NCBI GenBank assembly: GCA_017479865.1
Contig: JAFVBS010000016.1
Coordinates: forward strand, 1-60,658
Direction: 5' to 3'
From: Clostridia bacterium
GTDB taxonomy: Bacteria > Bacillota > Clostridia > TANB77 > CAG-508
Length of the DNA: 60,658 bases
The notes below the pieces were generated by a model. The model was not told where the DNA came from. It saw only the letters and a list, made by a program, of their open reading frames with translations, and ran no database searches. The number at the start of each line of letters is the position of its first letter. The stretch's first letter is position 1. Below are positions 34,432 through 43,054 of this stretch, one piece after another. The position numbers were made by a program, and so were the translations under genes.

Positions 34432-36009
34432 ATGAGAATATATAAGAAAATTGGAATATTACTTTTAATTTTAACATTGATACTTACTATATTTTATTCA
34501 AGACCAACGATGGCGGTCAGCACAACATTAAGTGCTAGTAGCACTAGTGCAACATCGGGAGAAAATTTTTCTATAACGGTAAGCTCTTCGGTAAAATTAT
34601 CTGGTTGGACAGTTTCAGTATCTAATAATGGAGGCTGTGAAGTTGTAAGTGCTTCAGGGGGAGAGGTAACTGGTAGCAAGGTTTATGGTACAAACTTAAA
34701 TGGCGCTACAACACTTGCTACATATACTTTTAAAGCACCAATAGTTGATAAAGATACTAAATATACAATTAATTTTATAGGAACTGCTATGGGAGATGCT
34801 ACAGATAAAGTGAATGCAGTCAATGATGCTTCTTGTAGCACAATAGTAACTGTAAAAGCAAAAATTACAACTCCTTCTAATAAAGGCAATAATGGAGAAA
34901 ATACAACTACTGGCACAAAAACAGGAAATAATACTGCTAGCAATAACACAGCAACAGAATACAAACCAACCTTTACTTCTGTAAATGAAACAGTTTATGC
35001 AACAAATGAGGTAAATGTTAGAGAAAGCTATTCTACTACTAGTAAAAAATTAGGAGCCTTAAAAAAGGGAGATAGCATTACAAGAACAGGAAAAAGTACA
35101 GACGGAAAATGGAGCAAGGTGACGTATCAAGGAAAAACAGCATACATATCTAGTGCCTATTTAACAACAACAAAACCAGAAGTGAAAAAATCTGGTAATA
35201 AAAATTTAGCTTCTCTTACCATAAAAGGAGTAGAACTTGGTCCAGCTTTTAATAAAGAAACAACACAATATACAGCAACAGTATCAAATGAAATTACAAA
35301 GTTAGAGATTGATGCAATACCAGAGGATAGCAAAGCAAAAGTAGAAATTACAGATAATAATGAACTGAAAACAGGAGATAACATTATCAAAATAAAAGTA
35401 ACAGCAGAGGATGATACTGTAAGAACTTACATGCTAACTGTTACCAAAAATGAAAACAAAGAGACTATAGAAAATAACAAGTCAACTAATAGTGATGAAT
35501 TACAATTAACTAACTTGAAAATTAAAGGAGTTGACTTTGAACAAGGATTTAATCCTTCTATCTATACTTATGAATTAACGCTCAATAATGCAAAGGTTAA
35601 GCGCTTAGAAATTACTGCTACACCAAATCAGGAAAATGCACAAGTTGAAATTATTGGAAATGAAAACTTTAAAGCGGGAGAAAATATTATTACTATTCTC
35701 TTAACTTCGGCAGATGGAACAAAAACAACAAACTATCAAATTAAGGCCAATCTTCCAGAGGGTACAGCGGAGACAAAAAGAGAAAATGAAACAACGCAAA
35801 CGATGTTTTATGTCATTATTGGTATTGTAGTTGCTACAATTATTATTGCAATTGCTTTATTAATTAGTCGTCATCGCAAAAATATGGATATGGATACAGA
35901 AGATGACGATAATGAAATGATAATAGAAGAAAATAGGGCAGACGAAATACTTGGTATTTCGGATACAGAAGAGACTAAAAAACGTTCAAAAGGAAAGCAT
36001 TCTAAATAA
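34432..36009 (+). CDS. Membrane-anchored cohesin-like surface protein with SH3 and cadherin-like domains
   Basis: The 525-residue protein starts MRIYKKIGILLLILTLILTI, a signal peptide. Then come a cohesin-like beta domain (SATSGENFSITVSSSVKLSG, then VSASGGEVTG), a Thr/Asn linker, an SH3-type domain (NEVNVRESYSTTSKKLGALK) and two cadherin-like beta-sandwich repeats (LASLTIKGVELGPAFNKET and LTNLKIKGVDFEQGFNPS). A C-terminal helix (MFYVIIGIVVATIIIAIALL) and a basic/acidic tail anchor it. The start is the ATG at 34432 after GAGAGG; the frame is open further up into the preceding gene. The cohesin assignment is moderate; it could be another Ig-like domain. Confidence 0.75.
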   Translation: MRIYKKIGILLLILTLILTIFYSRPTMAVSTTLSASSTSATSGENFSITVSSSVKLSGWTVSVSNNGGCEVVSASGGEVTGSKVYGTNLNGATTLATYTFKAPIVDKDTKYTINFIGTAMGDATDKVNAVNDASCSTIVTVKAKITTPSNKGNNGENTTTGTKTGNNTASNNTATEYKPTFTSVNETVYATNEVNVRESYSTTSKKLGALKKGDSITRTGKSTDGKWSKVTYQGKTAYISSAYLTTTKPEVKKSGNKNLASLTIKGVELGPAFNKETTQYTATVSNEITKLEIDAIPEDSKAKVEITDNNELKTGDNIIKIKVTAEDDTVRTYMLTVTKNENKETIENNKSTNSDELQLTNLKIKGVDFEQGFNPSIYTYELTLNNAKVKRLEITATPNQENAQVEIIGNENFKAGENIITILLTSADGTKTTNYQIKANLPEGTAETKRENETTQTMFYVIIGIVVATIIIAIALLISRHRKNMDMDTEDDDNEMIIEENRADEILGISDTEETKKRSKGKHSK

Positions 36010-36050
36010 TACTACTCAAACGAGAACATTGAGATAAAAAAGAAAATGAA

Positions 36051-36089
36051 AAAATTCAATCAATTACTTGCAATTGATTGAATTTTTTT
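36051..36089 (+). terminator. Rho-independent terminator after the surface-protein pair
   Basis: AAAATTCAATCAATT (36051-36065) and AATTGATTGAATTTT (36072-36086) form a perfect 15-bp stem with loop ACTTGC, then more T. It lies 25 bp before tRNA-Thr. Confidence 0.9.
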
Positions 36090-36113
36090 ATATAATTATA
36101 AAGGTTCAGGTAT

Positions 36114-36189
36114 GGCACAATAGCTCAGTTGGTAGAGCAACAGATTCGTAACCTGTAGGTCGGCAGTTCGATTCTGCCTTGTGCCTCCA
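36114..36189 (+). tRNA. tRNA-Thr (anticodon CGT)
   Basis: The 76-nt cloverleaf has acceptor GGCACAA/TTGTGCC, D-arm GCTCAGTTGGTAGAGC, anticodon loop TTCGTAA (CGT, reading ACG), T-arm GGCAG-TTCGATT-CTGCC, discriminator T and encoded CCA. The anticodon stem ACAGA/CCTGT has one A-C mismatch next to the loop. The body resembles other Thr(CGT) tRNAs (loop and flanking AGGTCG). Confidence 0.93.
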
Positions 36190-36269
36190 ATACGCGTTTT
36201 TACAGAACTCGCTAAAAGCATTGATGTAAGTGAATTTGAAGGAAAAAAGTGAATATCATTTCACACTAT

Positions 36270-36298
36270 ATAAGTCGATTTAGTCGACTTATTTTTTT
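36270..36298 (+). terminator. Rho-independent terminator upstream of hrcA
   Basis: ATAAGTCGA (36270-36278) pairs with TCGACTTAT (36284-36292), followed by seven T. The 376-bp gap between tRNA-Thr and hrcA holds this terminator, the heat-shock promoter and two CIRCE-type repeats, and no gene that I can see. Confidence 0.85.
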
Positions 36299-36393
36299 AC
36301 CTCAAATTTCAAACTATCGCAAATACAGAAACCTATTGATATACTATTTGTAGATAAATAGTAATTCCTTTCACACAAAATTCACACAATTTT

Positions 36394-36420
36394 TTAGCAA
36401 TTACTATTGACAATTGCTAA
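36394..36420. promoter_or_regulatory. Second CIRCE-like inverted repeat over the -35 box
   Basis: TTAGCAATT (36394-36402), nine bases, AATTGCTAA (36412-36420): a perfect inverted repeat with exactly the CIRCE spacing, differing from the TTAGCACTC/GAGTGCTAA consensus in the inner bases. It covers the TTGACA box at 36407-36412, so HrcA binding here would block polymerase directly. Confidence 0.6.
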
Positions 36421-36435
36421 AAATGGATATAATAT
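36407..36435 (+). promoter_or_regulatory. Sigma-A promoter of the heat-shock operon
   Basis: TTGACA (36407-36412) is followed by TATAAT at 36428-36433 (15-bp spacing) or TAATAT at 36430-36435 (17-bp spacing). It lies between and partly under the two CIRCE-type repeats. Confidence 0.7.
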
Positions 36436-36444
36436 ATAAGCAGT

Positions 36445-36471
36445 TTAGCAATCGAACATAAAGAGTGCTAA
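36445..36471. promoter_or_regulatory. CIRCE operator (HrcA binding site)
   Basis: TTAGCAATC (36445-36453), nine bases, GAGTGCTAA (36463-36471) matches the CIRCE consensus at 17 of 18 positions. It lies just after the -10 box, the classical position for HrcA repression of hrcA-grpE-dnaK. Confidence 0.93.
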
Positions 36472-36565
36472 ATTAAACAATATTTGGACGGTTTTCTTGT
36501 TGGACATCGTCTCAATTATTTTCAAAACTGATTGGTGACTAAGAACCAAAAAGAAGGTGAGAAAC

Positions 36566-37570
36566 GTGTTAGATGAAAGAAAAAAGAAAATTCTACAAGC
36601 AATTATTGACGAATATATTAGCACGGCAGAACCAGTTAGTTCTGGAATGCTCACTCAAAAAGATGGGCTAAATTGTAGTAGTGCCACCATTCGAAATGAG
36701 ATGGTAGAGCTAGAAAAAATAGGGTATTTAGATAAACCACACACCTCTAGTGGAAGAGTGCCTTCTGCAAAAGGCTATCGCTTTTATGTTGATGAACTAC
36801 TCAAAGATGATGACATTAGTTTAGAGGAAATTCGATATATTCAATCTAAGTTAGAAACAAGAGTTAATGCCATTGAAGAACTTACAAAAATTGCAACTAA
36901 CACTCTTTCAGAAATTACGCATTATACCTCAGTAGCTATTGGACCAAAAACTACTATGCAAAATATTGAAGAAGTTAAATTTGTTTTATTAGGTAGCAGA
37001 ATGCTCATGGCAGTTATCTTAACGGATTCAGGAATTATTAAAGAGACCATCATTAAATTTGATGAAGACATTACTGAAGAACAAGTAAGTACCTTAAACT
37101 TTATTTTCAACAATAAGCTAAAAGGAAAGCCAATTGATGAAATTGATAAGCCTTTAGAAGAATACATATTTTCAGAAATGAATTATAGTTTAGGGGTTAT
37201 CAAGCCAGTGATGGAGCAGCTCAATAAAGCAATTAATGAAGAAGCGAAGGTTTATTTAGAAGGCGCTAATAAAGCATTTGAGCTTCCTGAGTTTAAAAGC
37301 TTAGAAGTTGCTAAAAACTTTATCAACCTCATTGACACAAAAGAAGTAGTACTAGACTTAATGAATACAGGATTTGCCAATGATATTAATGTATATATTG
37401 GTGAAGAAACTGACAATGAAGCACTAAAAGACTTTAGCATTGTTACTTTTAAACACCGTTATCAAGATAAAGAATTAGGAACCATAGGAATTATTGGACC
37501 TAAAAGAATGGACTATTCAAAAGTAATTTCAGTGATGAAATATATTAGTAAAAAATTAAATGGAAAGTGA
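36566..37570 (+). CDS. hrcA: Heat-shock repressor HrcA
   Basis: HrcA binds CIRCE and represses chaperone genes; it needs GroEL to stay active. The 334 residues have the winged-helix N-terminus (LDERKKKILQAIIDEYISTA, SSATIRNEMVELEKIGYL, HTSSGRVPSAKGYRFYVDEL) and the C-terminal YIGEETDNEALKDFSIVTFK, typical of the family. I use the GTG at 36566 with AGAAGGTGAG upstream. The stop is TGA, which matters for the dnaJ question. It heads the heat-shock operon. Confidence 0.96.
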   Translation: MLDERKKKILQAIIDEYISTAEPVSSGMLTQKDGLNCSSATIRNEMVELEKIGYLDKPHTSSGRVPSAKGYRFYVDELLKDDDISLEEIRYIQSKLETRVNAIEELTKIATNTLSEITHYTSVAIGPKTTMQNIEEVKFVLLGSRMLMAVILTDSGIIKETIIKFDEDITEEQVSTLNFIFNNKLKGKPIDEIDKPLEEYIFSEMNYSLGVIKPVMEQLNKAINEEAKVYLEGANKAFELPEFKSLEVAKNFINLIDTKEVVLDLMNTGFANDINVYIGEETDNEALKDFSIVTFKHRYQDKELGTIGIIGPKRMDYSKVISVMKYISKKLNGK

Positions 37571-37581
37571 GGAGAAGAAAC

Positions 37582-38109
37582 TTGGCGAAAGAAGAAGTAG
37601 AAAAGAAAGAAAATATAACAGAAGAACCAGTTCAAGAACAAACTGGCACAGATGAAATGATAGAACTCAAAAAACAAATTGAAACACTCAAAATTGAAAA
37701 AAACGAAACAGAAGACAGACTTAAAAGAGTGGCAGCAGAATTTGATAACTACAAAAAAAGAAGTAGCAAAGAAAAAGAAGGAATGTATGCTTCTTTAATG
37801 GGAGATGTCGTTTCAAACTTTTTACCAGTTTTAGATAACTTAGAAAAGGCGGTAGAAAGTAATACAGAAGACGAAAGCTACAAGCAAGGGGTAGAACTGG
37901 TGTTAAAACAATTTAAAGATGTTTTGCAAGCCAATGGAGTGAAAGAGATTGAAGCAGTAGGAAAAACATTTGACCCAGAACTTCATGAAGCAGTTAGCTT
38001 GGTAACTGATGAAAATTTAGGAGAAAAAGAAATCAAAGAAGAATACCGCAAAGGCTACATGATAGGCAATAAAGTCATTCGCCACTCAATGGTGGTCGTA
38101 GCAAATTAG
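37582..38109 (+). CDS. grpE: Nucleotide exchange factor GrpE
   Basis: GrpE releases ADP from DnaK. The 175 residues have an acidic N-terminus, a long coiled coil (LKKQIETLKIEKNETEDRLK, AAEFDNYKKRSSKEKEGMYA) and the C-terminal beta domain (FDPELHEAVSLVTDENLGEK, YRKGYMIGNKVIRHSMVVVA). A TTG at 37582 is the likely start, with GAGGAG seven bases upstream. It is 11 bp from hrcA, in an operon with it. Confidence 0.96.
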   Translation: MAKEEVEKKENITEEPVQEQTGTDEMIELKKQIETLKIEKNETEDRLKRVAAEFDNYKKRSSKEKEGMYASLMGDVVSNFLPVLDNLEKAVESNTEDESYKQGVELVLKQFKDVLQANGVKEIEAVGKTFDPELHEAVSLVTDENLGEKEIKEEYRKGYMIGNKVIRHSMVVVAN

Positions 38110-38150
38110 ATTTTAATTTTTTATTTTTTATATAATTTAAATATTTCATG

Positions 38151-40166
<2,016 letters not shown>

Positions 40167-40213
40167 GAATAGCTAAACAAATTTTAGAATATGATAGACC
40201 ATGCAAATGGCAA

Positions 40214-40242
40214 CAAAATAGTTACAGAAAGTAACTATTTTG
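40214..40242 (+). terminator. Strong hairpin between dnaK and dnaJ
   Basis: CAAAATAGTTAC (40214-40225) and GTAACTATTTTG (40231-40242) form a perfect 12-bp stem with loop AGAAA. The T tract is short (TTTTGCTT), so it is probably a partial terminator or mRNA-stabilising hairpin that lowers dnaJ relative to dnaK. Confidence 0.55.
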
Positions 40243-40279
40243 CTTGCCTATGTGGGGTTATTCTAAGGAGAATACAAAA

Positions 40280-41443
40280 ATGGCAAAACGAGATTATTAT
40301 GAAGTGCTAGGTGTTAATAAAAATGCAACAGACGAAGAACTAAAAAAAGCTTATCGAAAACTAGCAAAACAATACCATCCAGATGCGAATCCGGACAATA
40401 AGCAAGAAGCAGAAGCAAAATTCAAAGAAGTCAATGAGGCCTATGAAACTCTATCAAATCCACAAAAACGACAAATGTATGACCAATTTGGGCCAGAAGG
40501 CCCACAAGGGTTCGGCGGAGGAGCAGGAGGACCATTTGGAGGAGGCAATGGATATTATTCATATTCTTCTTCAGGCTTCGATGGATTCTCTGATTTTGGC
40601 GATTTAGGAGACATTTTCTTTTCTTTTTTCGGAGGAGGTTTTGGAGGTTCTAGATCTTCTAGAAGTAATGGACCTAAAAAAGGAGCAGACTTACGCTATG
40701 ATTTAGAAATTAGTTTTGAAGAATCCTTTTTAGGAACAGAACGATATGTTAATTTCAATCGTAATGAAGTATGCGATACTTGCCATGGAGAAGGTAGTAA
40801 GCCAGGCACGCATCCAGAAACCTGCACGGTATGCCATGGAACAGGACAAATTAAACAAGTTCAAACTACCATTTTAGGACAAATGCAAACCATGAGAACT
40901 TGTAGCAATTGTCATGGAACAGGAAAAGTCATTAAAGAGCCATGCGAAAAATGTAAAGGAAAAGGAACAGTCAGAAAACCGGTCAAACTCAGTGTGAAAA
41001 TACCAAAAGGCATTGATGATAATCAAACCATTGTCTTAAGAGGTGAAGGAGAACCAGGAGAACAAGGAGGAGCAAAAGGAGACCTATACATTACGGTTCA
41101 TGTAAAAAAACATAGTATTTATACAAGAAAAGGAAACAATGTTCTTTGTGATATTCCAATTACATTTACACAAGCAACACTATGAGCAAACTTAAAAATT
41201 CCAATGGTAGATGGAACAATAGAAACCTATCAAATTCCGGATGGAACACAGCCAGGAGCAAAATTTATTATACGCAATAAAGGGTTCAAAAATTTAAATA
41301 TTAATAGCCAAGGAGACTTTGTGTTTACCGTACAAGTGCAGGTGCCTAAAAAACTTACTTCAGAACAAAAAGAACTATTGATGCAACTTGCTAAAACGAT
41401 GAACGAGCAACCACCAATCAAGAAAAAAGGAATATTTGGATAA
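40280..41443 (+). pseudogene. dnaJ: Co-chaperone DnaJ (Hsp40) with in-frame TGA
   Basis: DnaJ stimulates DnaK ATP hydrolysis and delivers substrates. The J domain with HPD ([31 protein letters not shown]), Gly/Phe region and four CxxCxGxG zinc repeats ([32 protein letters not shown]) are intact. Translation meets TGA at 41183-41185, right after [11 protein letters not shown], where the family has glycine (ALGAEIEVP-type). It then continues in frame with ANLKIPMVDGTIETYQIPDG to 41443. One G-to-T change of GGA would explain it. The truncated 301-residue product keeps J and zinc domains but loses the dimerising C-terminus. Confidence 0.88.
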
Positions 41444-41539
41444 ACCTTTTGAGAACACCTTCCTTCTTTTAGGGACACCTTCCAAAAGCAGGTTAAAAAA
41501 GCAGGTTAATAAAAAACATTGTTATAAGACATTGTATTA

Positions 41540-41575
41540 ATATGGTATGCGAATTAAAGCATACCATATTTTTTG
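41540..41575 (+). terminator. Rho-independent terminator after dnaJ
   Basis: ATATGGTATGC (from 41540) and GCATACCATAT (to about 41569) form an 11-bp stem followed by TTTTTTG. It closes the heat-shock operon. Confidence 0.88.
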
Positions 41576-41659
41576 TGCTCAAAAGGAGAAAGAAAGCCAA
41601 TCATCACATTATCAGTTAAAGAAAGAGAAAAGACAATATGAAAAAATTTTCTTCACCTC

Positions 41660-41689
41660 TTGACACAAAACACAAAATATCGATATAAT
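41660..41689 (+). promoter_or_regulatory. Sigma-A promoter of the MFS transporter
   Basis: TTGACA (41660-41665) and TATAAT (41684-41689) have an 18-bp spacer. Expected initiation at about 41696 leaves almost no 5' untranslated region before the start codon. Confidence 0.8.
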
Positions 41690-41697
41690 TCTATTAG

Positions 41698-42978
41698 GTG
41701 ATAAGTTTGGAAATTACAGAAGAAAAGCAAAAAAGAAATATATATTTATATCCCATTTATAAAATGCTTTCATGGGATTTATTATTTTACTATTCAATTA
41801 TCTTTTTATTCTTAACCCAGGTCAAAGGTATTAGTGCAGCAGATGTGCTACTTGGTGAGGCATTATACCCAGCTTTTAAAGTTATCTTTTTAGTTCCTTT
41901 AACGGCATTATCAAATAAAATAGGAAAAAGAAACAGCATGATTTTTGGCAACTTTGTCAATATTTTTTCTATTCTTTGCTATATGATTGCACAAAATTTT
42001 ACTTATGTTGTTATAGGACAATTTTTATCCGCCATTGCCTTTAGTATTAAGAGCATTACAGAGTCTAATTTTTTATATGACACATTACCCAAAGGAGAAA
42101 AAAGGGGGCATACTTTTGCAAAAATAGATGGCAAGGGAACATCATGGTATTATTATTTAGATGCTATTTCTTCCTTTATTTCTGGTTTTTTATATATTAT
42201 TAATGGTTATCTACCAATGCTACTATGCCTTGTGTCCTGTATCGTTTCTACGATTCTCTGTTTCTTATTTCAAGAGACTACTAAAATGGAAGAAGATACA
42301 ATTTCCGTGAGAAAGTATATGAAAGATTTAAAATTTTCTTTCCAATATATTTTTCAGTCAAACAGATTGAGATATCTAATTGTCTTTGGAGCAATCTTAT
42401 CTGGTTTTATGGGAATATTGATTAGCTTGAGAAGTGCAACACTAGAGCAAATACAATTTCCAGAACAATACTTTGGCATTGTGTTTGCAGTATTAGGTAT
42501 TATATCGGGAATTTCTTCTAGAAATCAGCATCATTTGCATAATTACTTTCATAATAAAACATTAGCAGTATTGGCACTTCCTACAACAATTTCTTGCATT
42601 GTAATAGGCTTAACAGTTTTAGGAAAACTTTCTTATCAATTAACAGTCAGTATTATTTTATGGATGTTTTTCTTCCAATTTTTAGCGAAGGGACCATTCA
42701 ATACTTTAATTAAACGCTATCTAAATAATTTTACTAATACAGCATTACGTGAAAAAATAGCTTCATGCTATAATTTAGTAGAAAGCATATCAAAAGCGAT
42801 TATTGGCTTTTTGGTTTCTTGGTTATTAAGAGGAACCACTGCTTCTAATACAATGCTTGTTATTGGCTGTATTTTCACCATTGTGGTGGTATTACTATTA
42901 GATAAAATGCGTAGTAGAGTAGGCTTAAAGCCAGAGGAATATTCAAAAAAAGAAATTGAATTTACTGAACTAAAATGA
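41698..42978 (+). CDS. Major facilitator superfamily transporter
   Basis: The 426-residue protein has about 12 hydrophobic helices and the MFS pattern: FLVPLTALSNKIGKRNSMIF between helices 2 and 3, FLSAIAFSIKSITESNFLYD, and a central cytoplasmic loop near 200. Its substrate cannot be told; such proteins are often drug efflux pumps. The GTG at 41698 opens the frame almost at the transcription start; a TTG at 41707, after AGGTGAT, is the alternative. The stop is TGA. Confidence 0.8.
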   Translation: MISLEITEEKQKRNIYLYPIYKMLSWDLLFYYSIIFLFLTQVKGISAADVLLGEALYPAFKVIFLVPLTALSNKIGKRNSMIFGNFVNIFSILCYMIAQNFTYVVIGQFLSAIAFSIKSITESNFLYDTLPKGEKRGHTFAKIDGKGTSWYYYLDAISSFISGFLYIINGYLPMLLCLVSCIVSTILCFLFQETTKMEEDTISVRKYMKDLKFSFQYIFQSNRLRYLIVFGAILSGFMGILISLRSATLEQIQFPEQYFGIVFAVLGIISGISSRNQHHLHNYFHNKTLAVLALPTTISCIVIGLTVLGKLSYQLTVSIILWMFFFQFLAKGPFNTLIKRYLNNFTNTALREKIASCYNLVESISKAIIGFLVSWLLRGTTASNTMLVIGCIFTIVVVLLLDKMRSRVGLKPEEYSKKEIEFTELK

Positions 42979-43007
42979 TTGACAAATGTAGCAAGTTAAT
43001 AGATAAT
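42979..43007 (+). promoter_or_regulatory. Sigma-A promoter of glgP
   Basis: TTGACA (42979-42984) and GATAAT (43002-43007) have a 17-bp spacer. The -35 box directly follows the MFS gene stop codon, and the start codon is 47 bp further. Confidence 0.65.
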
Positions 43008-43054
43008 ATGTTTGACAAATGAGATAAGTCTCTAAAAAACTAAGGAGGAAAAAC

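Noticed and set aside
36190-36260. Phage attachment site after tRNA-Thr
   Set aside because: No integrase gene or direct repeat of the tRNA 3' end is seen nearby.
41183-41185. UGA recoded as glycine (as in some candidate phyla)
   Set aside because: hrcA and the MFS gene use TGA as a true stop, and other genes show no in-frame TGA, so a single mutation or error is simpler.
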